From JAGQPD01 sp020426865 (GTDB lineage: Bacteria; Planctomycetota; Planctomycetia; Pirellulales; Pirellulaceae), in assembly GCA_041399065.1 (NCBI GenBank), contig JAWKTN010000002.1:1116001-1180000 (forward strand): a stretch of 64,000 nt of DNA, in the 5' to 3' direction. The position numbers and the translations under genes were made by a program. This document shows positions 46,794-54,767 of this stretch, in pieces. The notes beneath the pieces were generated by a model. It was not told the origin of the DNA. It searched no databases and worked only from the letters and a program-made list of their open reading frames with translations. The first letter of the stretch is position 1, and each line of letters begins with the position of its first letter.

Positions 46794-48290
46794 CTAGTCG
46801 TCGGCCTTATCGCCGTCCTTGATGACAAAGCGGGCCTTCAGCCGAGCGACTTCGCTGGCCAACCCCGCCGACTTGACCGATCGCAGGACTTCGTCAAAGT
46901 TCTTGTACGCGGCCGGAGCTTCGTCGATCGGATACTGACGACAGTTCGACAGTATGTCCGCATCATCGAACGATTGGTCGACTAGCTTTTGATCCAACTG
47001 CCGCGTGGCTGCCTTGCGTCCGAGTTGACGCCCAGCACCGTGGTTGACACTGTAACAACTGATCGCCGCACCCGCATCGGCCACCATCACCGCTGAACCT
47101 GCCTGCGGGTTACCCGGCAGTAAAATCGGATGACCAGTTTCGGCAAACGGTGTCCCGCGCAGGGCATGATGCCCGGCGGGAAAAGCCCGCGTTGCACCCT
47201 TGCGATGGACCCACGCCCGTTGGTTATCCACAATCTCTTTTCGTGCGATATTATGGCTGATGAAGTACACCATCTGTCCGGTGGTTCCGGGAATCACTTC
47301 TTGAAATGCTTCCAGAACCAACGCATTGATCAGCAAGTGATTGACCGTGGCGAAATTTGCCCCAAGCGCCATGTCGTCCAAATACGCGTCCGCCTCGGGG
47401 GTACCAAGTGGAGCGTAGACAAGTTCTCGATCTTGTCCCGGTAGTGGGATATTCCACTGCTCGAATTTTGACTGGAGTGCGCGAAACTGCCCGGTTGCCA
47501 ACAGGTGCCCGATCCCGCGCGATCCACAGTGCGACAGAAACGCAACATGCTGGTCAATCAGCCCAAACACTTCCGCGACTGTTCGCGCGCGAGCATCGTC
47601 AGCGACTTTAACGACTTCACATTCGCCAAAATGATTTCCCCCACCGTAAGATCCCAATTGCGAGATCTTGGCATCAAAATTACGGATTGATGACAATAGC
47701 ATGTCCAGCCGCGATGAAAGCGACTCATGGGTGTCGTCGTGGCCGACGTGTTGCGAATCTTCACAACGCGCCGCCCATTCCGCCGGGATTCCCAGTGACT
47801 GGCAAACACTTGGCGATGCGCCGTTCACCAATACCTGCTTTCCCAACTCCGGATCAACGTGTCGAGATTTGGGAGCATTTCGCTGACCCCGCCCCGCACC
47901 TGTCGGCGTCCGCTCGCAGATCGCATTAATCAACGCACGACGCGTTCGTTTGTCGATCACCGAATCGGCCGGCAGATTCGTCTGCAGCAAGCTCATGGAG
48001 CACTTAATGTCCACACCGACCGGTCCTGGATAGACGTGGGTAGGCGAAACCATGACGCAGCCCACGGGCGCTCCATAGCCGCAGTGTGCATCTGGATTCA
48101 ACACCACGTCCGTCACCCCCGGCGCCAGTCGCGAATTGACCGCTTGTTGTAGACAAATGTCGTCGAACGTCTGGCGTATCGCGTCCGTGCCAATCACGGT
48201 AATCGGCTTCTGCCGCTTTCCAGCCGGCAGAATCGCTGTCGCCTCGCCGTTGGCGATGATCTTGTGTTTTGCTTGAGTTTCGTTCGACAT
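46794..48290 (-). CDS. rtcB: RNA-splicing/repair ligase RtcB
   Basis: 498 residues from MSNETQAKHKI; an upstream in-frame extension to 48356 would run into the Y-RNA-like gene and is rejected. RtcB joins 2',3'-cyclic-phosphate (or 3'-P) and 5'-OH RNA ends using GTP and Mn2+. Visible motifs: NPDAHCGYGAPVG (about 66-78), PVGVDIKCSM with the metal-binding Cys (about 97), GGGNHFGECEVV, FLSHCGSRGIGH and NHGAGRQLGRKAA with the histidine that is guanylylated in the family. At about 500 residues it is longer than E. coli RtcB (408). No archease gene is near. Shine-Dalgarno is weak (AAAGAAA); the Y-RNA-like gene 2 ends only about 35 nt upstream. Confidence 0.96.
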   Translation of the reverse strand: MSNETQAKHKIIANGEATAILPAGKRQKPITVIGTDAIRQTFDDICLQQAVNSRLAPGVTDVVLNPDAHCGYGAPVGCVMVSPTHVYPGPVGVDIKCSMSLLQTNLPADSVIDKRTRRALINAICERTPTGAGRGQRNAPKSRHVDPELGKQVLVNGASPSVCQSLGIPAEWAARCEDSQHVGHDDTHESLSSRLDMLLSSIRNFDAKISQLGSYGGGNHFGECEVVKVADDARARTVAEVFGLIDQHVAFLSHCGSRGIGHLLATGQFRALQSKFEQWNIPLPGQDRELVYAPLGTPEADAYLDDMALGANFATVNHLLINALVLEAFQEVIPGTTGQMVYFISHNIARKEIVDNQRAWVHRKGATRAFPAGHHALRGTPFAETGHPILLPGNPQAGSAVMVADAGAAISCYSVNHGAGRQLGRKAATRQLDQKLVDQSFDDADILSNCRQYPIDEAPAAYKNFDEVLRSVKSAGLASEVARLKARFVIKDGDKADD

Positions 48291-48327
48291 CACGGGATAT
48301 TTCTTTGGGTTGTGAAGGGTTGTGAAA

Positions 48328-48459
48328 AAACAGCGACAAGGTGTTTGAAGAGACAATTCTGATGCTCTACCGTTGAGCTACAGCCGCTGATTGAAGCGAC
48401 CGACAGGATTTGAACCTGTAACCGTCAGATCAATGTAGTCCCTTCGGCATTCGCTGCCT
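48328..48459 (-). ncRNA. Y-RNA-like RNA 2 with complete permuted tRNA core
   Basis: Minus-strand order: stem 5' strand (48459-48451, with AGCGAATG at 48455-48448), anticodon-stem 3' strand TCTGA (48429-48425), 5-nt variable loop, T-arm ACAGG-TTCAAAT-CCTGT (48419-48403), acceptor 3' strand CGGTCGC (48402-48396), 8-nt loop (48395-48388), acceptor 5' strand GCGGCTG (48387-48381), U8-A9, D-arm GCTC-AACGGTA-GAGC (48378-48364), anticodon-stem 5' strand TCAGA (48362-48358), then stem 3' strand (48336-48328). Acceptor pairing is 7 bp with two G-U. The outer stem is 9 bp with two G-U and is followed by six U (48330-48325 overlapping), terminator-like. Position between rsr and rtcB and tRNA mimicry match the YrlA class of bacterial Y RNAs. 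Ends are estimates. Confidence 0.8.
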
Positions 48460-48473
48460 GAACTTAGTGTATC

Positions 48474-48712
48474 GAGCCAGTAACAACACGACGACAAGGG
48501 GTGACGAAACGTTTTGCGCGCTCTATCCATCTGAGCTACGGCTCCGTTCCGGGTACGAATCGACATAGGATTCGCCCGGCACAACCGATCGCATCCCAAA
48601 AACTTTTTGAGATCGATCGGAGTACAAATGGAGCCGGTGGGACTCGAACCCACGACCTCGGGTTGTAGATACCATGTAGTTCCGCCGGCATTCGTCGTGT
48701 TGTTACTGACTC
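48474..48712 (-). ncRNA. Y-RNA-like RNA 1 with permuted tRNA module and long closing stem
   Basis: The ends pair over 21 bp with a single G-U (48712-48692 with 48494-48474), the Y-RNA architecture. GACGAATG (48696-48689) at the inner end of the stem fits the GNCGAANG pattern I recall for the Ro60 site of bacterial Y RNAs. Inside: variable-loop AGGTC, T-arm GTGGG-TTCGAGT-CCCAC (48653-48637), acceptor 3' strand CGGCTCC (48636-48630), an 84-nt insert with two hairpins (48620-48585 and 48579-48549), acceptor 5' strand GGAGCCG (48545-48539, 7 perfect bp), U8-A9 and D-arm (48536-48520). The anticodon-stem position pairs poorly (2 bp). RNA 1 and RNA 2 share CGAATGCCG, ACTACAT and CCTTGTCG at equivalent places, so they are paralogous. 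Ends are estimates. Confidence 0.82.
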
Positions 48713-48727
48713 GGAAATCCTACCCGA

Positions 48728-48758
48728 GGAAGGCGGCGTCCGATATGCGCCGCCTTCC
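48728..48758 (-). terminator. 11-bp hairpin between rsr and the Y-RNA-like genes
   Basis: GGAAGGCGGCG and CGCCGCCTTCC form a perfect stem around a 9-nt loop, 15 nt after the rsr stop. No U-tract follows, so it is more likely an RNA-processing or mRNA 3'-end stabilising structure, or an attenuator, than a full terminator. Confidence 0.6.
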
Positions 48759-48773
48759 TCTAGCCATGATTGG

Positions 48774-50351
48774 TTAAATTCGAACGGACTCGATTTCGCG
48801 AACCCAGTGGTCCAGTGAATGTCGACCTGCCGCCACGTCGGCCAGCAGCGTAAACACCTGGTCGCTGAATCCACCCACGTTTACGATATCTTCGCGCTCC
48901 TGCCCCTGGACCGTTCCGTACGGCTGGAGGTCAATACAAACCAACCGGGCCTGCGGATTGCGGGCCTGGAACTTAGACCATTCATTCATGGTCGCGGTTC
49001 GCCCACTACCAGCCCATCCACGACGATCTGAGTCGATCCACGATTCGTTGTCCGAAACGAAGACGACCAAATCGCCCAACGCACGACGACGGTTCAATTC
49101 GAATAACGGCGCACTGCAGTTCGTTCCGCCCGGTGAAACACGAGCAATCCGTTCGGCATTGGTCATTACCGTATCGCGCGCGTTCAACGCAATGTTGACG
49201 ATCGTCTCCTTAAACGGAATCACTTCCGCCTGCGGATTCTTTCGCAAGATCGTCGCCGCAACCAGTGCCGCCACATCCAGGCAGCGAACTGCCGTTGTCG
49301 CTCCGTGACGGTGACCCGTCACCGGCGAATGCATCGATCCCGAAACATCCGGACAGACGTAAACCCTTCCCGATACTCGCGGTGCGTTACGGATCGCTAA
49401 CTCCATCGCGTCCTGCAATGCGTCGCGAACCGCATGTGGTACGGTCGAGTCGATATTGGCGTATGCCACCATCAATTGGTACGGGAAGGCCCGGGCCTTC
49501 TCAATCAACTGCGGGTTGCGCAATCGGTTCGCCACGATCGACGTCAATTCTTCATTCTCGAACACACCGTGGCGTGCCAGTGTGTTCAAGTTCATTCGTG
49601 TCGTCTGCCACGAAGCGTTGCGTGCGATCTGCTGCCAATCTCGCTTCGTCAACGGCAGCGATGTCAACATTTGGAACGGTACGTCCGGAATCGAATCTCC
49701 CTTCTTGCGGTTGTTGTTCTTGAAACTCTCAAATTGGCGCACCAACTCGGGAAGCACTTCGTGGTTATGTTGACGTCCAATCAAGTACCCCAACAACGCT
49801 TCACGTGCCGGCGAAGTCGGCCGCGGATGCACCATCCGCACGATATCCGCCAATGACGGGTCGTTTCCAACCGAGCCCACAAATAGCTGATCGTCCGTAC
49901 GCGATTCCAACCACTGCAATATTAACCGCTTCGGCGAAGTCCCCAGACTCTTGCGCCCCACCGCCCCGCTGCGCATGATCTGCACAAAATTCCGTAACAT
50001 CTTCGGCGAATCGATCACTCGATTGAAGATCACGTTCAGTAACTGTGGCGATCGTGTCGAAAGCACTGCGCACAGTAGCGCTGGCATGTCCTTCATGTGT
50101 CCCTTATTGCGAGCATAAAGGGCCAGCTGCGCGAGGTATTCCGGTTCGACGTGCGCCGCGTGCGATAGAACCGCGTCCAGTTGGCTGGACGCAATTGCAT
50201 AAAACGTCGCCCCCAGGCAGCCAGTCGCCGCCAGCTGAGCCAAGGCTTGCTTGTGCGAACGCGAGTACGCCAACCCACCCGCCTCGTTCCGGGTATCGGC
50301 CTTTGCGGTCCATCGTCCGCGGATCGAGCTGAACAGGGTCTTGTTTGCCAT
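48774..50351 (-). CDS. rsr: Ro60/Rsr (TROVE-domain) RNA-binding protein
   Basis: 525 residues from MANKTLFSSIRGRW; AAGGAA lies 7 nt upstream. Residues about 20-320 are the HEAT-repeat TROVE ring (EYLAQLALYARNKGHMKDMP, LPELVRQFESFKN, TRMNLNTLARHGVF) that binds misfolded RNA in its hole and Y RNA on its rim. Residues about 327-510 are a von Willebrand A domain with the MIDAS motif DVSGSMHS (335-342). In other bacteria Rsr works with Y RNA and exoribonucleases in RNA quality control and stress recovery. It is the first gene behind a -24/-12 promoter, and two Y-RNA-like genes follow directly. Confidence 0.95.
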   Translation of the reverse strand: MANKTLFSSIRGRWTAKADTRNEAGGLAYSRSHKQALAQLAATGCLGATFYAIASSQLDAVLSHAAHVEPEYLAQLALYARNKGHMKDMPALLCAVLSTRSPQLLNVIFNRVIDSPKMLRNFVQIMRSGAVGRKSLGTSPKRLILQWLESRTDDQLFVGSVGNDPSLADIVRMVHPRPTSPAREALLGYLIGRQHNHEVLPELVRQFESFKNNNRKKGDSIPDVPFQMLTSLPLTKRDWQQIARNASWQTTRMNLNTLARHGVFENEELTSIVANRLRNPQLIEKARAFPYQLMVAYANIDSTVPHAVRDALQDAMELAIRNAPRVSGRVYVCPDVSGSMHSPVTGHRHGATTAVRCLDVAALVAATILRKNPQAEVIPFKETIVNIALNARDTVMTNAERIARVSPGGTNCSAPLFELNRRRALGDLVVFVSDNESWIDSDRRGWAGSGRTATMNEWSKFQARNPQARLVCIDLQPYGTVQGQEREDIVNVGGFSDQVFTLLADVAAGRHSLDHWVREIESVRI

Positions 50352-50432
50352 TGTTCTATTCCTTTGCGAGTCGGGCCAAACTTTGCATGCCAGATACGGT
50401 TCTGTTGTCTGTTGGATGGTTTTTCTGCTAAC

Positions 50433-50447
50433 GCATAGAGCATGCCA
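50433..50447 (-). promoter_or_regulatory. Sigma54 (-24/-12) promoter of rsr-Y RNA-rtcBA
   Basis: On the minus strand TGGCATGCTCTATGC matches TGGCACG-N4-TTGC with the invariant GG and GC at correct spacing (GG at 50446-50445, GC at 50434-50433). It lies about 82 bp upstream of the rsr start, and the divergent gene encodes the sigma54 activator RtcR. Confidence 0.8.
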
Positions 50448-50519
50448 AAACCTCACCACAACGCACACAAAAGCTGTAACTCATTTAGCCACAATGCTTT
50501 ACGAGGCAACTCGCCCATT

Positions 50520-50536
50520 CGAGTCCCGGGGACTCG
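50520..50536. promoter_or_regulatory. 17-bp palindrome, candidate RtcR enhancer site
   Basis: CGAGTCCCGGGGACTCG is symmetric around 50528, about 75-100 bp upstream of the sigma54 promoter, the usual distance for activator binding. RtcR has a DNA-binding C-terminus, but its site here is not known; assignment is inference. Confidence 0.45.
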
Positions 50537-50558
50537 GCGCAGCCATCGCAAATAAGCT

Positions 50559-50570
50559 ATACTGCAGTAT
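50559..50570. promoter_or_regulatory. Palindrome overlapping a possible rtcR -10
   Basis: ATACTGCAGTAT is a perfect 12-bp palindrome; its left part completes TATACT, a possible -10 for rtcR about 45 bp before the ATG. No good -35 is visible. Possible autoregulatory site. Confidence 0.35.
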
Positions 50571-50612
50571 CGTGTTTTATATGTCCGTATAAATCTCCTG
50601 CCATGGGATGCG

Positions 50613-52193
50613 ATGGTGACCACGCAGGTTGTCTTTGGACTGCTGGGAGCGAAACTGGACGCCGGGGAGGGAGAATCGCGGTGGGAGCAGTGGCGGCCGA
50701 CGGTCGCGCTGTGCCAGCACGAAGACTTCTTGATCGACCGCTTCGAGTTGCTGTACGAATCGAAGTACGGTCCGATGGCCAAGGTCGTTGCGGACGACTT
50801 GCGGCACGTTTCACCGGAGACGCGTGTGTGTCTTCATGAGATGTCGTTCTGCGACCCATGGGATCTGGAAGAGGTCTACGGCAAGCTGCACAGTTTTTTT
50901 AACAGCTATGCGTTTCGATCAGACGAAGAACGGTATCTCGTCAATATCACGACCGGCAGTCACGTCCAGCAAATATGTTTGTTTCTCTTGGCGGAATCGC
51001 GACATGTGCCGGCGGAATTGCTGCAGGCGTCCCCTCCGAGACGTAGCAAGCGGGGAATTGGCACGTATCGCACCATCGATTTGGATCTATCGCGTTACGA
51101 CCAGCTGGCGGAACGTTTTGCCCTTGAACAGCGGCAGGGTGTATCCTATTTGAAATCGGGAATCGAAACCCGCAACTCGCGATTCAACGAACTGATTGAG
51201 CGCATTGAGCGAGTCGCGATTCATAGCCGCGCGCCGATGTTGATCACGGGGCCAACGGGAGCTGGCAAGAGCCAATTGGCGCGTCGCGTTTACGAACTAA
51301 AGAAGCAGCGACGGCAGTTGTCAGGACCATTTGTGGAAGTCAACTGTGCTACGTTGCGTGGTGACCAGGCGATGTCGGCGTTATTTGGTCACGTGAAGGG
51401 TGCCTATACTGGCGCAACGGCCGCCCGTGATGGATTATTGCGCGCAGCCGATGGAGGCATGTTGTTTCTCGACGAGATTGGAGAACTAGGTGCCGACGAA
51501 CAGGCGATGTTGCTGCGGGCGATTGAGGAGAAACACTTCTTGCCGGTCGGTGCCGACACCGAGGCAATGAGTGATTTTCAGTTGATCGTCGGCACGAATC
51601 GCGATTTGCATCAGGATGTCGACGCCGGCGTTTTTCGGGAAGACCTGTTGGCTCGGATTAACCTCTGGACGTTTCGGTTACCCGGACTGGCCGAACGTCG
51701 AGAAGACATCGAACCGAACTTGGACTACGAATTGTCGCAGTACGCCGCCAAGACTGGTACCGTCGTGCGGATGAACAAAGAGGCTCGTGAGCGGTTCTTG
51801 CGGTTTGCCGAGTCGGACATGGCGACTTGGCGTGCCAACTTTCGTGACCTCAACGCCGCTGTTACTCGGATGGCCACACTGGCCGCCGGAGGGCGCATCA
51901 GTATCGCATTGGTTGACGAGGAGATCCTGCGATTGCGCGAGCAGTGGACGTCGGCGACGGACACTGAATCGGTCCAAGCAGTTTTGTCGGGGTTGGTCGA
52001 ACCGACCCAATGGGACCGGTTTGACCTCGCCGGTTTAGCCGAAGTCGTTCGCGTGTGCCGAGCCTCCAAGACCTTGTCGGACGCGGGACGCGAATTGTTT
52101 GCTGTCTCACGCACCAGCAAGGCCAAACCAAATGACGCCGATCGCTTGCGCAAATACCTCGCTCGGTTCGGTATGGAGTGGGACGACCTGTAG
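50613..52193 (+). CDS. rtcR: Sigma54-dependent RNA-repair activator RtcR
   Basis: 526 residues. N-terminal about 185 residues are the CARF-like sensor: VVFGLLGAKLD, then PWDLEEVYGKLHSFF and YLVNITTGSHVQQICLFLL, as in RtcR proteins, which respond to RNA-damage-derived ligands. The AAA+ domain has Walker A GPTGAGKS (213-220), the sigma54 loop GAYTGA (263-268, Tyr for Phe) and Walker B GMLFLDEIGE (282-291). The C-terminal about 60 residues contain a helix-turn-helix-like region (LSDAGRELFAVSRTSKAK). ATG at 50613 and GTG at 50616 are both possible starts. Divergent from rsr with 261 bp between, which holds the -24/-12 element and palindromes. Confidence 0.96.
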   Translation: MVTTQVVFGLLGAKLDAGEGESRWEQWRPTVALCQHEDFLIDRFELLYESKYGPMAKVVADDLRHVSPETRVCLHEMSFCDPWDLEEVYGKLHSFFNSYAFRSDEERYLVNITTGSHVQQICLFLLAESRHVPAELLQASPPRRSKRGIGTYRTIDLDLSRYDQLAERFALEQRQGVSYLKSGIETRNSRFNELIERIERVAIHSRAPMLITGPTGAGKSQLARRVYELKKQRRQLSGPFVEVNCATLRGDQAMSALFGHVKGAYTGATAARDGLLRAADGGMLFLDEIGELGADEQAMLLRAIEEKHFLPVGADTEAMSDFQLIVGTNRDLHQDVDAGVFREDLLARINLWTFRLPGLAERREDIEPNLDYELSQYAAKTGTVVRMNKEARERFLRFAESDMATWRANFRDLNAAVTRMATLAAGGRISIALVDEEILRLREQWTSATDTESVQAVLSGLVEPTQWDRFDLAGLAEVVRVCRASKTLSDAGRELFAVSRTSKAKPNDADRLRKYLARFGMEWDDL

Positions 52194-52373
52194 CCAAGTT
52201 TCGGTCGCTTCCCAAGTCGAATCACTCACGTCGTCGACTTGTCATGGCCGATCGCCGCCAACGATCCAAACGTACGTCGACTCATCTGCATGGTCTATCT
52301 CCCTGTTGAGTGAGTCTATATTCTAGCGACTAGGCCAGTGCGCCGATAGAATCGAGGCAAAGGAGAACCGACA

Positions 52374-54752
52374 ATGATGATGACGATATGCCGTTACGAG
52401 CGACGTGCATTTGTGTTTGCATTCGTGCTGACCAGTGTTGCAGCTGGAATGAGTGGTTTGTGCCCATCGAGTGCCGCCAGCGACTTGACGATTTGGGATG
52501 ACCAGGCCGCCTCCAGCTGGGATCGAGCGTACCCGGTTGGCAATGGTCGAATAGGTGCGATGCCATTCGCCGAGTTCCCGCGGGAAAAGCTGCTGATCAA
52601 TGAAGAGACCATTTGGGCTCGGGGCAATGACGACGCTTTCCTCATGCCAACGGACAGCTTTGCCCACCTGGAAGAGGTGCGGAAGCTCGAGTCGGCGAGA
52701 GACTACCAGGGCGCTGACAAGTATTTTGAGGCCCATCTACAGACGGGCATCGATCCCGATTCGTATCAGTTGCTCGGGTCGTTTCAATTGGAATACCAAG
52801 ACGTTGCACCACTTAAGAGTGTGCACCGAGAATTGTCACTAGCCACTGGTGTGGCAACCAATCGATACGAATTGCAAGACGGGACCAGAATCACTCAACG
52901 AGTGTTTGCCAGTCATCCGGACAATGTAATCGTGGTAAGGATCACGTCGAATCGGGCGATAGGAATCATTGCGGGCTGGGATGCAAAGCAGGGACAGGCC
53001 AAGGTCCAGGCGGAGCACCGGGACTTGGTCCGAACAGGACAAGCGACCGGTGATCGGGGGACTCGCTACGTCGGCCGAGTAAGGGCGCTGCCGGCGGAGA
53101 TCGGCGAGGTCGTAGATCATACGCTTCAGATCAAAAACGTCCAGGAAGCAACACTCTGTCTTGCGGCTGCCACGAATTTTCATCGGACCGACAGCAATGC
53201 GACATTGCCAGACGGATGGCAAAATCAAGCGCTGCGCGATCTTGACCGATTAACCGGGAAGTCCGTTGATGACATCCTGGCAGCGGCGATTCAGGATCAC
53301 CAACGCTACTTCGATCGAGTCGGCATTGACTTGGGAACGTCCAGCGACGAGATCGCAGGATTGCCGACCCATGAGCGACTAGCAAGGATTAGGGCTGGGG
53401 AGGCGGACGATCCAGACCTTATCGAAACCTACTTTCAATTCGGCCGGTACTTGCTGATCGCATCGTCACGTCCGGGGACGTTTCCCGCCAATCTGCAAGG
53501 GCTATGGAATCCGCACGAGCAAGCTCCGTGGGGTTCGGACTATCATTTGAATATCAACATCCAAATGAATTATTGGCCGGCGGAAACTACGAATCTCGGT
53601 GAGCTGCATCAACCGATGTTCGATCTCGTTCGCTATTACCAACCCAACGGCCGCGAGATGGCTCGCCGGTTGGGAATGGAAGGCTGGTGCATGGGGCATG
53701 CGTCGGATGTATGGGGACACGCGCGGATCATGAGCCGCACCGCGTATTGGGGCGGGTCGTTCTTCGGGGGCCAGTGGATGACCTTGCATATGTTGGAGCA
53801 CTATCGGTTTTCGCGTGATCGTCAGTTTCTCGAGTCGCATTGGGATCTGCTGACGGACTCCGTCCGGTTTGTGAAGTCGTGGCTCATTCAGGACGACACT
53901 GGAACGTTTGTCGCGAGGCCGTCGTGTTCTCCGGAAAACTCGTTCATCTACACCGACGGCGACGGACGACGAGTGCGCGCCGCATTGTCGGCCGGCGACT
54001 CCTTCGATCAATTCATGGTACTGCAGGTGTTGAATGATTATCTGGAAGCGGCTTCGGCAATTGGCAAACAGGACGACCCATTAGTTCAGGAGGTCAGACA
54101 GCTGGTCCCGCGGGTCTATCGCCCCCAAATCGCCGAGGATGGTCGGTTGATGGAATGGCGCCGGCCATTCGTCGAAGCCGAGCCGGGGCACCGGCACATG
54201 TCGCACATCATCGGCGCTTATCCTGGCAATCAAATCAATGTCGATCACGATGCGGCGATGAGAGACGCGGTATTGAAATCGATCGAGGGGAGATTGAGTC
54301 GTGGAGGTGCCGGGACCGGTTGGAGCCGCGCCTGGACAATCGGCATCTTTGCTCGACTTTCTGACGCACACAAGGCACACGATAACCTGATCGCAATCCT
54401 GCAACGATCAACGCTCGACAATTTGTTCGACAACCATCCGCCATTTCAAATCGATGGCAACTTTGGCTCGACCGCCGCCATCGCGGAAATGCTGTTGCAC
54501 AGCCATAACGACGAAATCAAATTGCTACCCGCGTTGCCAGATGCCTGGCCCGACGGACATGTCCGTGGCCTGCGAGCACGCGGTGATTTTACCGTTGATA
54601 TTGTCTGGAAAAACGGACGACTGCAAGAGGCGACCATTCACGCCGGAGAGAATGCCGTTGAGGGCAAGGTGCCGGTCGTGCATCGCACGCGGAAAGCAAG
54701 CATTGACGTGAAGCCAGGAGCGAGCACGACCGTGACACTCGACGCGTTCTGA
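52374..54752 (+). CDS. GH95-family alpha-L-fucosidase
   Basis: 792 residues. GGAG lies 8 nt before the ATG. The signal peptide covers about residues 12-33 (VFAFVLTSVAAGMSG). The GH95 N-terminal beta-domain follows: IWDDQAASSWDRAYPVGNGRIGAM, EKLLINEETIWA, QLLGSFQLEY. The (alpha/alpha)6 catalytic barrel shows PANLQGLWNPHEQAPWGSDY, HLNINIQMNYWPAE, NQINVDHD and HPPFQIDGNFGSTAAIAEML. It is expected to release alpha-1,2-fucose or related L-galactose from host or algal glycans in the periplasm. The C-terminal beta-sandwich ends in TTVTLDAF. It stands as a single unit; no other CAZyme is adjacent except in the wider sulfatase-rich context. Confidence 0.92.
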   Translation: MMMTICRYERRAFVFAFVLTSVAAGMSGLCPSSAASDLTIWDDQAASSWDRAYPVGNGRIGAMPFAEFPREKLLINEETIWARGNDDAFLMPTDSFAHLEEVRKLESARDYQGADKYFEAHLQTGIDPDSYQLLGSFQLEYQDVAPLKSVHRELSLATGVATNRYELQDGTRITQRVFASHPDNVIVVRITSNRAIGIIAGWDAKQGQAKVQAEHRDLVRTGQATGDRGTRYVGRVRALPAEIGEVVDHTLQIKNVQEATLCLAAATNFHRTDSNATLPDGWQNQALRDLDRLTGKSVDDILAAAIQDHQRYFDRVGIDLGTSSDEIAGLPTHERLARIRAGEADDPDLIETYFQFGRYLLIASSRPGTFPANLQGLWNPHEQAPWGSDYHLNINIQMNYWPAETTNLGELHQPMFDLVRYYQPNGREMARRLGMEGWCMGHASDVWGHARIMSRTAYWGGSFFGGQWMTLHMLEHYRFSRDRQFLESHWDLLTDSVRFVKSWLIQDDTGTFVARPSCSPENSFIYTDGDGRRVRAALSAGDSFDQFMVLQVLNDYLEAASAIGKQDDPLVQEVRQLVPRVYRPQIAEDGRLMEWRRPFVEAEPGHRHMSHIIGAYPGNQINVDHDAAMRDAVLKSIEGRLSRGGAGTGWSRAWTIGIFARLSDAHKAHDNLIAILQRSTLDNLFDNHPPFQIDGNFGSTAAIAEMLLHSHNDEIKLLPALPDAWPDGHVRGLRARGDFTVDIVWKNGRLQEATIHAGENAVEGKVPVVHRTRKASIDVKPGASTTVTLDAF

Positions 54753-54767
54753 TTGCGAATTCGCGCC

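Noticed and set aside
48364..48653. Ordinary tRNA genes (T-arm and D-arm sequences look like tRNA halves)
   Set aside because: The 3' halves precede the 5' halves on the transcribed strand, there is no anticodon loop and no CCA, so these are tRNA-mimicking RNAs, not tRNAs.
50373..50390. Second sigma54-like TGGCATGC upstream of rsr
   Set aside because: The GG is present but no GC occurs at the -12 position with correct spacing.
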